Positions 1 to 12,300 of a DNA stretch of 64,000 bases are shown piece after piece. Both the position numbers and the translations under genes were made by a program. The number at the start of each line of letters is the position of its first letter. Positions within the stretch are counted from its first letter, which is position 1. Source of the stretch: Branchipolynoe longqiensis (taxonomy: Eukaryota; Annelida; Polychaeta; Phyllodocida; Polynoidae); NCBI GenBank assembly GCA_030323885.1, contig CM059189.1:43615428-43679427 (forward strand). Direction: 5' to 3'. Under the pieces are notes generated by a model, which saw only the letters and a list, made by a program, of their open reading frames with translations, had not been told where the DNA came from and ran no database searches.

Positions 1-240
1 CCACTGAGAGACCAGGCTGCCATTACCATGACTCGATATCCCACTCCGTTACACTATAATGCTGATACTGAGGAAATTAGTCCTTGTTGTATCCTGTTAA
101 TACCAAACGCTAGGCTTGGTAGCGACAAACATCAATTTACTAAGTCATTGGTATGACTTGGGTGGGCTTCGAACCGACAACTTCCCACATGGGAAGCCAG
201 CCAGGGAGAGTGTGCCATGCAACTATACTAGTACTGGTAG
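1..240 (-). mobile_element. tRNA-derived SINE family A, truncated copy
   Basis: Matches the commonest short repeat of this window. Full copies carry a tRNA-like head (A box TGGCTGAATCGG, B box GGTTCGAATCC), a body with TAGTGCTGCCCCACTGGGA, and a tail with CTAGCAACATCTAAGGTC. This copy is diverged and cut by the window edge. Confidence 0.7.
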
Positions 241-327
241 TTACACTAAAGTAGCTTTCAAAATGCAAGGCTTTTCAAACAGCACCTGTCGACTCGCAAC
301 ACTAGACACTACAGTAAAACCTCTCTC

Positions 328-1018
328 AAGGCCCTGTCACACTATGACGTAACAACGTCAGCGTAGGGAGAATGTGAATAACGTCAAACTTCTCGTCAAA
401 GTATGCAAATTTGGGCACACGTTGAACGTGGATGAAGCGTAGTTGACGAGAGCGTAACGTCGGTAAATCGTAGTGATACCATCATTCAACGAGAGAGGAC
501 AACGTCATTACGCTCACGGAAAGTTATAAACGTTATTCCATTGCCAGAACTACGTTACGTGATGTTACATACGTCAATGAAACATTGAATGTACATTGAA
601 CGTATGTTGAACGTACATTGGACGTACATTGGATGTACGTTCGGCATATGTTCTCTTGACGTTCCCATTACGCCGCGTGGACGTTTCCACCTGCTTTAAT
701 GTGGGTCAACGTAGTGGAACGTAGTTGAACGTAGTGAGCAGCGTTTGACTAACGTCCATCTAACGTCATTGACGTTCACTAAACGTGTACAGAACGTACG
801 GCGAACGTAAACCCTTACGTTCGAGTTACGTCGAAAGTTTTGAATAGGTTCAAAACTTTGATGTGCGCCGATGTAACACGACGTAACGTGACGTAGCTCC
901 ACATCAGTCTAACATCATTCTGACGTCATCATAACGTAACCCAACGTACATCAACGTAATGATGAAACGTGAGCACGTCAGGCTTACGTTGGCTCGTTAC
1001 GTTGTAGTATGACAGGGG
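328..1018. mobile_element. MITE, TIR AAGGCCCTGTCACAC, ACGTACGTT-filled
   Basis: Inverted ends: left AAGGCCCTGTCACACTATGA, right the reverse complement of CCCCTGTCATACTACAACG. The roughly 650 bp interior is almost wholly made of variants of AACGTACGT and GACGTTA. No ORF for a transposase. A second copy in opposite orientation lies at 34391-35060. Confidence 0.8.
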
Positions 1019-2316
1019 TATCACCGACTACCTGCACAGATCGACCACTCCCCTATATCGATCGCTTTATTTGGGTCCCAACAATAACATTGCAACCATA
1101 TTCTAACTCCCTAAACCGACCACTACCACCCCTAAGTGGACAACTTAAGGTGGGTCCATTTAGCGATGTTTTACTCTACATGTTTTCCCAGTCAGTGTCC
1201 ACTGGTCCCTGAGGAAGTACTGGAGCTGCGACCTGGCGTGTTTGCATGCCCGGAAATGAGGTGACAATCCCTCGCAGTCAGATTCTTTAATGCAGGCTAT
1301 ATATAAATTAAACTAACTTTGAACTCATAAGCACATGTTTCCCGATGACCAAAGCTAGCATGGGTCTTGCCTTATATTTGTCCTGATTTATGTTGCAGGA
1401 TTTATGTTGCAGGGAAATTGTGCTAACGACTGTTTTTTTTTATCAATTTATTTACCCTGCTCATAACGGATAAGTGTGTTAACACTTGTTTTCGCCGCTA
1501 GGCAGCACTAACCCAATATTATTTAAATCTTTTGAATTTTGTCTTAGTAATAATTTAGGTTTTCTTGCTTCTTGTTTATGGCTTGTAACTGTTTGTAGCT
1601 TGCAAGCAGCCCAAAATCCAACTTGTACTATACTTTGTGTTAGACTCTGATGCATTGAATTGATTTTTATTTTATTTTACCATCAGAAGTGATTAAGCAT
1701 CAATACAACGTGTGACACGCACTGGCCTAGATTCCTTCTCCAATAGGCTTACTTAATTTAAGTATCAATGAAATAGCTTTAAATATACATGCAAGTTAAT
1801 AGTGTTTTTCTTCCAATGCACTGAAGTAATATTTGCGTTTTCACTTTTAAACAAAATTTGAAAGCTCGTTTTCAAAATAAAAAAAGTTTCCAATAAAAAA
1901 TGTTTAAACGCTTTTTAACTTTCAAAATAGTTTATTTAAACATTTACTCTCATTTTGTACACACCCCTTTTTCTTCTATCTGCTGCATGCCTAGGGGAGG
2001 ACATTTTACCACGAAATACCATTGCTCATTAAATATTTAATTGTCAACAATTCCAATATATATACATTGTATCCATACATATACATTCTACCCATAATAA
2101 TGCGTTAGTACATATTGACAGATACCAGCACCTGTCACCTTAATTATGAACTAGATGTACTTAAAATAACCTGCTGGAGTAATGAACAGTGTAGTGCATC
2201 CTACAACAAAGAACAATAAGGGAGACATATAACATAACGACTATTATGATACCTGGAGATAGCCTCAATTATTCAATAAAATAGAAAGGGAAAATGCATC
2301 ATTTAGTTGTTTCAAT
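1019..2316. other. intronic or intergenic DNA without a recognised gene
   Basis: AT-rich sequence with no exon-like stretch that matches VPS13. It contains one arm of a dispersed repeat at 1440-1513 (ending GGCAGCACTAAC), also found at 46654-46726 and as a hairpin at 54632-54835. Confidence 0.5.
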
Positions 2317-3136
2317 CGGGGATGAAAGTGATCTCTGAGTATGAAGGGGCAAAAAAAAGCGGAAATCGACAGCGAGATGGGCGATAAATAGAGTCACAAG
2401 AATGATTGGTCATAGGCATGGTGCAAATACTATGCATGGAGAGCACAACTACTAGATGAAACATTGATTGATTGATTGGTGGTTGCTTTACGCTGTGTCG
2501 GCAGCATAGGCCATATTCACGGCGAGAAATGTTTGTTTCTTGTTCAAACCATCACTTTTACATGTAAAAGCAGACAATCAAGTGTGTGTCAATAGACACT
2601 CATTAAATTAAAAAGCTCACAATTATATATTTGTGGCCAAGGGAAACAAATTCCCGTAAAAAAGAGGAAAAGTTTTATTACTAATTGATAGAATTTATTT
2701 AATAAACTATATGAGGTGGTACAGACCAGCTGCCCTCAAAAAGGCTAAAATGTTTTCTTGTTTTACTTGAGTAAAAAGGTCATGCATACTGTCTGCAGTG
2801 TAAAATTGTTGGCACAGGGCTAACAAATCAACACAACTTAGTAAAATGTGCTTGAGTGTCAGTGGGGACTGCCAAACACTAGCTGAAACATGAGTTCCGG
2901 CAATCTGATCGATTCTCTGACAATGCTATTCCTATAGGAGGCTTTCCGCGTTTTCGCGGAAATCCACCCCTGGGCCTGACATAGGGAACTGCCTAACTGG
3001 GAGGCGGTCACTGCCAGACTGTCGATGGCGACTGACTGACTAACTAACTATTTTAGAATATGTGACATATTGTTGCTTATAAAATCAAATAAAGAAATTG
3101 TTGGAATCTGCGAAATCGCGGTGATCTTTGATCCCT
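2317..3136. mobile_element. hAT-like MITE, TIR near CAGGGATGAAAG
   Basis: The left end GGGGATGAAAGTGATCTC and the right end GGTGATCTTTGATCCCTG are inverted versions of each other. Compact copies of the same family lie at 6361-6730 and 14221-14566. This 820 bp copy holds unrelated DNA inside and stops about 50 bp from the exon at 3189. Confidence 0.55.
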
Positions 3137-3188
3137 GGGAAAAAATAAATAGCGTGATTTAATTTGAGAAATGATGTGGTGTACTGAC

Positions 3189-3325
3189 TTGTATCCATCG
3201 TTGTTGGGCCTGTAGTCTACTCCGGCGGTCAGGTGGTTGACCGTGACCTTGAGCACCTCCTTACTGAAGTTGATGAGGGACAGGGAGCAGTTCCACAGCG
3301 ACACGTTGACACGGTGTGACACATA
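3189..3325 (-). CDS. VPS13: VPS13-like exon l (last exon seen)
   Basis: This 137 nt exon encodes YVSHRVNVSLWNCSL, then a KVTVNHLTAGVDYRPNN strand pair, ending GYK in phase 2. It fits the FVHLKSMSIVL to IEEFSTLIVQRP segment of VPS13A, which follows the AIGYS block after about ten residues. Acceptor TTGCAG, donor AA|GTCAGT. The next exon should start with one base completing the Lys/Asn codon; none was found between 1 and 3188. Confidence 0.85.
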
Positions 3326-6300
3326 CTGCAAGACAATCAACAACGACAACGGTAATTCTTATTGTCTAGCATTGACAGTCCATAGTGACACAGAATGCAG
3401 TTATTGATTTCTAAATGAGATGGCCTAAACAAATTTTTAAAAGAGGTAATTATTGCTTTTCAACAGTGGTATTTCATAGCAACAACAAATGTAGTTCTAA
3501 ATAAATGGGATAGCTGAAAAGTAGAAGGTTAATTATTGTTTTCTAACAGCGATAGTTCATAGCAATAACAAAATGTAGTTCTAAACAAACGAGATATCTG
3601 AAAAGTAGGTTACTTATTGTTTTCTAACAGCGATAGTTCATAGCAACAACAAAATGTAGTTCTAAATAAATGAGATAGCTTAAATAAAAAGGTTAGTTAT
3701 TGTTTTCTAACAGTAATAGCTCATACTCATAGCGACAACAAAATGTAGTTGTAAAATGAGATAGCTTCAATAAAAAGGTTAATTATTGCTTTCCAACAAT
3801 GATAGCTCATAGCAACAACAAAATGTAGTTTCTCTTTCTAAATGAGATAACTTCAATTAAAATAAATAAAAAGAGTAATTACTCCTTTCCAACATTAGTA
3901 ACAGTGATAGTTCATGGCAATAACAGGTGTTATTGATTTCTAAATGATGTTTGTTTGCTGTTGTTTTACGTCCTAGCAACATCTAAGGTCATAGATAGCC
4001 TAAATTAAAAGAAGGGTAATTATTCATTCTTGTAGAAAAATAATTGACTGATTGATTGACTGACTGACTGACTGACTGACTGACTGACTGACTGACTGAC
4101 TGAGCCAGTGGTTGTTCATAGCAACATAAAATGTAGTTATTGATTTCTAAATGAAATAGGCTAAAACAAAAGGAGAGAGAGACAGAGCGACAGACAGAGA
4201 GAGAGAGGGAGAGAGGGAGTGGGGGTGAGGGGGGTAATGGTTGCATTTGCACGGTTAGAAAAAACAATAAATGTTGATTTATGTCCTGAATCCAATACAA
4301 TCATGAAAAAAGATTAACATTTTCTTTATACGTATGTTAGGATTTTTTTACCCGGAGAATGTTTGGATGTGCTCATGAAAAACAATGTTCTCTTTGTATA
4401 AGTGTTCACCTTGATAACTACGAATAGCCCTTAAGGAATATTGTATTGACAAAATCCGCCATGTGGATTTACCTCAACCCCGTGGATTTACCTCAACCCC
4501 GTGGATTTACCTCAACCCCGTGGATTTACCTCAACCCCGTGGATTTACCTCAACCCCTCCGTAACCCCACCCCCATCCCTCAGCTGCATGTTACCAATGT
4601 GGCAATTCTTGAACATGACCTACATCTTTGATGCACATGCGCGTTAGATTCAAATAACCAATCAGAAAACGGGGATGCAAAAACATGGACGCAGGAAGGA
4701 CGAAATGGAGCCAACTGAAAACTGTTGAAACCAACACAGAAATGACAGGAACAGACCCCAACTCACCTCGTCGCAGAGAAGAAGATTCTGACATAGGAAA
4801 TACAAATTTTGAAATGAATTAATTTGCCCAAATATGTTTAATTCATGGTTGCATAATCCGATGGTTTTGATTTAATGCCTTTTTTTCTTTAATAGATAAA
4901 TATCATTGTAGTCATTGTGATCTACATTATTTTAGTTTGAAGTATTTTCAGTTTTAAATGGTCATCTTTGAAGATATTTGAAGTGAAAACATGCCAGATA
5001 TATGCAAGACGTTTTCTTTGAAAAGCACAACACATGTTAGTGTTCCACAGGAGAACTGAACGGATTCACCACCTGTAATTTTGCAAAGATGCATTTTGCT
5101 GCCATTTGACACAATTTTGACTGTTTTGAGAATCCCTTGTAAATTTGAAGTTAAACACGAATATGATTAACAACTTTCTCTTTTTTTTTAAACCGAAGGT
5201 GACAATAAATGCCTGTGGCAACAATTATAACGGTGGTGATGTTGATGATGATGATGATGATGATGGGAGTACTGATGACGGTGATGATGTCGGTGATGGT
5301 GGTGATGATGATGGAGATGATGGCGACGGTGGTGGTGATGACGGTGATAATTAAGTGAACGGAAACCCGATTTAGCGATGACAGTCCGATGGTTTTGAGC
5401 TTCTCTAATTTGTCTGAGATAAATGTATTAAATTGATCGCTATTATCTACCTTACTTTAGTTGGAAGTAACTTTTATTTTAAATGGCTAAGTTTTAAGAT
5501 ATATGTAGCGAAAAACATGCTAAATTAACTTTTACACCATGGGCTTATGTAGTTTGTTTGTTGTTGTTTTACGTCCTAGCAACATCTAAGGTCATATCAG
5601 GACGGGTACTGACTTGTGACAGTGCGCACTCATGGTGACTTTATAGTGCTGCCCCACTGGGAAATCAGGCCGATGTTGCTACTGAAGCCTATAGGATCAT
5701 AGTTTTGGCAAGCGTGCCAAAATTAATTTTGAGTGTTTTCACTTCAAATATCTCCTAAGTTAGTCATTTAAAAGCAAAGTTACTTCAAACTAAAGTAAGG
5801 TAGATTATAATCATCAACCTAATATAGTTATCTCAGAAAATTACATAAACTCAAAACCATCGGCCTATGCAGCTTTTGATCTAGATGCGACTGACTGCAG
5901 AGCAGTGGCGCCTACCTCGTTGCCGTGGTGGACGCCCTCCTGACTACTGTAGCCGATGGCGTTGTACAGCCGCGTCTTCTCCTCTGGGGACAAGCTGCCA
6001 AGCCAGGACGGCGAGTTGTGGGGCTGGAGGACCACGATCTCGTCAGGCTCGTCCGGGACGCTGCCCGGGCCCCACAGCCACGACAGCCAGCCGCCGGTCG
6101 CCAGGGGCTTCCGCGCCACCTGCTCCGGGGCCTCTACTTCATACTGCCGCAGGAAGAAGGTCGCGGGGTGGAGGGGGGGAGGGGGGGAGGGGGGGTTAAA
6201 ATACATACATGAACGTTTTTTTTTGTAAATATAGTTTATTTATTGAATAAAGTCTTTTGTCAGCGCCGTGGCACTGGTCTTCCAGCCATGTGACAATACA

Positions 6301-9300
6301 GTTATTTACAATATATGCAGCTAGCCCAAATCAGCTGAAATAACAATTTACTTGTAAATACAGGGATGAAAGTGGTCTCTGACAAAAAAACGCTGAAATC
6401 AGGCCGAGACCTTGGCATCAAAGGCGAATTTTCCATGAAAACACAGATCCCCCCCCCCCCTCCCCCCATAGGATTAGCATTGTCGGGGAATCGCAGAAAA
6501 ATGCCGGAAGTCAGGTTTCAACTGTCCTTGTTATGACTATGTTATCGCCCATATCTAACCCTTTCTTGTTTGGGTTTGATGTTCTGGCAACATCTAAGCT
6601 CATAGAACAGGATTCGGACAAATCAACTGCTGTCATATATTATGTATTTAATATATATTTAGTTTAACGTTAATCGGTAAATATTAAAAATAGCAGAAAT
6701 CCGCGAAATCGCGGAGATCTTTCATCCCTGAAAATAATTTCTTCCCAGGAAGCGTAACCATAGTAATAATCCTCACCCAGCGCAAATACCCTAGTAGCCC
6801 AGGGTAGCGCAAATACCCTAGTAGCCCAGGGTAGCGCAAATACTTGGGCTTTTGTCTGGATGGTGTGTATGTGTGTGTATATTTTATACTCGCATAATGC
6901 GTTATACATATACTTATCATATACTTATATACTTACATATATGTGCCCACCATCCAGAAATATGTATATAAATATAATGATGGGTGTGTGGTAGGTGGGG
7001 ATGTGATTTTTAGCTTAAGGTTTTGCTTTATTGGGTTTTGCGTCCTAGCAACATTTAAGGTGATATCCGGACGGTTGCCGACATATGACAGGGTAGCACT
7101 CATAGCGGCTTAACAGTGCTTCCCCAATGGCAATCTATGTCCTAGCAACAACAAAGGTCATATTAGGACAGGTGCCGACTTGTGACAGTGCAATGCTAAT
7201 TGTGGCTTTATAGTGCTGCCCTAATGGTGTCTATATCCTAGCAACATTTAAGGTTATATCAGGAGAGGTGGCAACTAGTGCCAGTTTAGTGCTCATGGTG
7301 ACTTTAGTGCTGCCTGAATGGCGGTCTATGTCCTAGCAACATTTAAAGTCATTTAAGGACAGATGCCAACTTGTGATCCTGATAGCGTAGCACTAATGGC
7401 AGCTTTATAGTGCTGCACCAATGGCAAAATCTTAGGGTGACCGGGGTGTTATCCTCACCTCCATCTTGGCCTGGACGCGCGCCATGACGATGTTGGCCAA
7501 GTTGAGCTGCTCCTCGAGCTGCTCGGCCTGCAATAGCAGGTTCTTGTCCAGTGGGAACTGGAGCTTCTTCTTGTACACATTCTTGTAGGACCGGTACCTT
7601 GTCCTGAACAGAATGACAATGGCAGGAGGCGAGCGATTACTCCCAGCATGCATTGTATAATACGGCCATCAATATTCAGCTTGGCCATCAGCAGAAAAAA
7701 ATAGATAAAAGATTCACCTCAGACTTACAGTAGGAGTGAATGACAACGTAGTCTAAATACTGGCGAAAATAGCCTTAGTATGGAACAGGAAGTAGAATCC
7801 CTGGTTCCAGTATCAAATGACTACTTATATCGGCACACTGTTGGTGAAATGGGAGAGAATGCAAAACGACAAGATGGTGACCATTGAATGCCATCAATTT
7901 CATTTATAAAGTCCATTAAACTACATGTTTTATTATATTTCTCAAATCAAAAGCAGCGAGTAAATATTCTGATATATGTGAAGAATATATTTTAATTCTT
8001 AAATTAAGAATGTATCTGCTAATTCCATTTACCCAGCATGTAGAGATTTTTAACCAGCTTTTTATATAGGATTGTCTTTCACCCCATCTAAAGGGGCTGT
8101 CACATTAGGGTTTTTTGCGGGAGCGTATGGTGGCGTAACCGGGTTACGTCATATACGTCGGCATACGCCGTATACGCTACTCATACGCTACGCATACGCT
8201 ACTCATACGCTACTCATACGCCGCCAGATGCCGGCGTATGTGAAGCGTATGAGGCATACGCCGCCATACGCTTTCATAAATCCGTCCGTCCAAATTTTTT
8301 TGTGCATGCTCAAAAAAAACCCGACCTATGAGGGCGTATGGCCCATACTGTCAAAAAAATGTCACAGCACGCTCCCATACGCTCCCATACGCTCCTCGTA
8401 GGTTCCACATACGCTCAAAACCACCCGAAAGGTCACCAAATGTCATCATAGGCCGGCACGCGCAGGACCTACGTAGGTTTTCAATACGCTCCCGCCATAC
8501 GCCGTAATGTGACAGGGCCTTAAAAAGGGTCCTGAAGTATGCGGTGAATCTTTTATCTACAGAAAACTCTGAAAATCAAGCCAGTAGTTTGGGGGCTGCA
8601 CATACCCCAACAGGATCTGAGGCACATCTCCAATGGGGGCCCACACGGCAGCACCCCCATATGCAAATTAAGCATTTTAAGGACCGTAACAGTACTTTGG
8701 TGGTTTTTGAAAGGAAAATATGCACTTTTCCTTTCTTTATACCCGTAAGTCAAGCCCTTAACCCCCTTATATAACACCAAATATTTTGAAGTTCAAGACT
8801 TTTCAAGACTTTCCAGGCCCCGTACTGACACTGCAATTATTATTAAAGGTAAATAAATATCCAGGATTAAAGATGTGTCGTGGGGGTGATGAAAATAGGA
8901 AATATTGCGCCTAGAGTGGGACTCGAACCCACATCTCTTTGCATTCTGTGCCAGTGTGCTAACCATTACACCACCTAGGCTCCCTGATATAACCACACTA
9001 CCCACGCCTACCTGTCTATGTGGTTACTTTCCTGAGAGGTCAGTGCAGACCACTACACTCGTCCCACTGGAATTGTAAGTCTTTTAATGCTTACAATTAC
9101 ATACATACAGGCAATGCACTTACACATACATACACAGGGTAGGTTCAACAACCATACAGCGCATAGCTTATATAGGATCCTGGTCACAGCACCAGTGTCA
9201 TGGGGGTGATGAAAATGGGAAATATTGCGCCTAGAGTGCGACTCGAACCCACATCTCTTTGCATTCCGGGCCAGTGTGCTAACCATTACACCACCTAGGC

Positions 9301-12300
9301 TCCCTGATATCACCACACTACCCACGCCTACCTGTCTATGTGGTTACTTGCCAGAGAGGTCAGTGCACACTACTACAGATGCATAAATGACTAGGAACTG
9401 ACCTGTGCTCGTGGATTCGCTCCCACGAGTAGGGCCGGACGCGCTCCTCGACAGTCGCCGTGTAGGCGTACTTCCACCACTGCGCCGCGTGCCCACGAAC
9501 GCCCGACACCGGCGCAAACTTCCGGTACCGTTGGTTGACGGCCATCATTTTGAAGGAGTCCGCCAGGCTGAGCACACTGAGGAACTGAAGAGCGACAGGG
9601 GCCGCTTGTGTTACTACCGCTGTGACGTCACTCGGTGGAGGCATGGGGGTGGGGGGGGGGGGTTGTGTACAACAGGGCGGGTTTTTTGTCTCTGGTTGTA
9701 GTGGGTGGTGATGGCGGCTTGCGTTACTATCACTGTGACGTCACACGGTGGGGGGGGGGGGGGTCTGTGTACGACGGGGCGGGGGTTGTGTCTGTGGTTG
9801 TAGTGTGTGGTGGAGGGTGGTGGTGGCGGCTTGTGTTACTACCGCTGTGACGTCATGTAGTGGGGGGGGGGTCTGTGGTTGTAGTGTGTGGTGGTGGTGG
9901 TGGTGGTGGCGGCTTGTGTTACTACTGCTGTGATGTCACATGGTGGGGGGGGGGGTCTGTGTACGACGGGGCGGGGGTTGTGTCTGTGGTTGTAGTGTGT
10001 GGTGGTGCGTGGTGGTGGCGGCTTGTGTTACTACCGCTGTGACGTCATGTGGTGGGGGTTGTGTCTGTGGTTGTAGTGTGTAGTGTGTGGTGGAAGTGGT
10101 GGCTTGTGTCACGCGGTAGGGGTTGTGTCTGTAGTTGTAGTGTGTAGTGTGTGGTGGTGGTGGTGGTGGTGGCTTGTGTTACTACCGCTGTGAGGTCACG
10201 TGGTGGGTGGAGGGGCTGTGGTTGTAGTGTGTGGTGGTGGTGGTGGCGGCTTGTGTTACTACCGTTGTGACGTCACGTGGTGGGGTTGTGTCTGAGGTTG
10301 TAGTGTGTGGTGGTGTTGGTGGCTTGTGTTACTACCGCTGTGACGTCACGTGGTGGGGTTGTGTCTGTGGTTGTAGTGTGTAGTGTGTGGTGGCAGTGGT
10401 GGCTTGTGTTACTACAGTTGTGAAGTTACGTGGTGGGGGTTGTGTCTGAGGTTGTAGTGTGTGGTGTGTGGTGGCGGTGGTGGCTTGTGTTACTACCGTT
10501 GTGACGTTATATGTTGGGGGTTGTGGTGGTGGCTTGTGTTACTACCGTTGTGACGTCACATGGCGGGGGTTGTGTCTGAGGTTATAGTGTGTGGTGGTGT
10601 TGGCGGCTTGCGTTACTACCTCTGTGAGGTCACGCGGTGGCTTGTGTACGACGGGACTATCCAGAGGTATCCTCCAAGCCGACCTTCTAATACCTTCTCC
10701 AAGAACTATCCAAAGTTATTCTCCAACCCAACCTTCCAGAACATTGGTTCGGCAAACTAGACTGTATCTCTTCCCCTACATTCTCCAGATCTATTATTAC
10801 CGTAAATTCTGCACATACCGAAATATCAAAACACTTTACAACGCAACAACTTCGTTAGTTCACAGGTACACCGCCAAGTGGCGCCACTAGTGTCAAGTGA
10901 GTCAACATTATAGTTGGAAAATTGTGGGTATGGATTTCCTGACTGTTTTCGTCATGAGCTTATTCCCCTCTAATGTTCCAGTGTGTTTTATTGTACTTAA
11001 ACAAATAGTAATTTAGGAAATTAAATAGGAAACTGTGAATAAAAAATGACTAAATGCCTAAAATGTAATAACAAATCCGAGCTTTTTACAGGATTTAAAG
11101 GGACCTGCTATCAGCCGCTGAGACTCGAGCTGGACACCGACAAATGCTCTCCAAGCACACCTTTTCAGTTTGTGTAACTGAATATGTGGAGGGAGAGTGC
11201 CACAATGATGAGTGTGCAAGTGCAACCTAAAGGGGTTCCCCGGTGTTCCCCGATCTGTTGGGCACCATAGTTGGTCATGTGGGGAATCATAACAGGTCAC
11301 GTGATGGCATTCATACATTATATTCCAAGTTTGTTTGTCATCTCAGTGGACTTTACCAGGCGAGTTTAAGGATCCTTTCCAAGAAAATGTGTGACCTACG
11401 CTTGCTTTCTTTTTTCTTTTCGTGTGTGCTTTTTTTCTCTCTCAAAAGGTAACTCTCCTTGGAGAGCACGGGACTACCGCTGTGTTCATGTGAATAGGAA
11501 ACAATTATAACACACAAATGACATTCTTTTTTTCCCCTTGAGGATTTATACTGCCCATCATGGATAAGTCTGAATAGACTTGTTTTCACCATTTCACAGT
11601 TGGTCGATAGAAAGCCTGAGCCTACACTTTTACCGACCCAAGGGATTTTTAACTTCCCAAACCACATAGACATGGTATGAGAGCAACTGGCCTTTTATGA
11701 CGCTGTAAGTTATACAAAGCTGTGGAAATCCAAATTAGCAGAGGTGATGATGGCATGGGTCACCAGAGCTATGGTGCCGTTGTTGTACGCTAGTTCTGTG
11801 AACATGTTGGTATACGATAAATAGCCCTCTCACCTGTTGTCGTGACACCGTGATGCCAATTTCATCCAGGCCTAGGTCGAGAACCATGTGGGGCAGTGTC
11901 GTCGAATCTTCCTTATTGAACAGCAGCTTAGCCTTTGATGAAACAGGCCGCAGAACTGCAATGTCCATCAGAAAGGAATTTTAATTACACAACCTAGTAT
12001 AAACATCTATATTGCCACTATAAATAAAGAATTGTGGGTAATGTCTGTAATGCTATTTACTTTATATATATTTTTCTATATATAATATATTATTAGATAT
12101 AATATGAATTATATATATATTTTTCTATATATAATACATACTCTTATAATATATTGTAATAATAAATATTATAATATATATTATATATACATATTTCTAT
12201 ATATATACTATATTATTAGATATACTATATATTATTAGTCATAAGATATATGTTGTGCAATTATATATATATATATAATATATATAAATTATATATATAA

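Noticed and set aside
4591..4794. 67-codon minus ORF near 4600-4800
   Set aside because: No VPS13 similarity, no splice sites in the right place, ordinary intron sequence.
8878..8985. Possible tRNA genes at the SINE B units
   Set aside because: Acceptor and T arms pair, but no anticodon arm folds and the sequence occurs in repeated 320-bp units.
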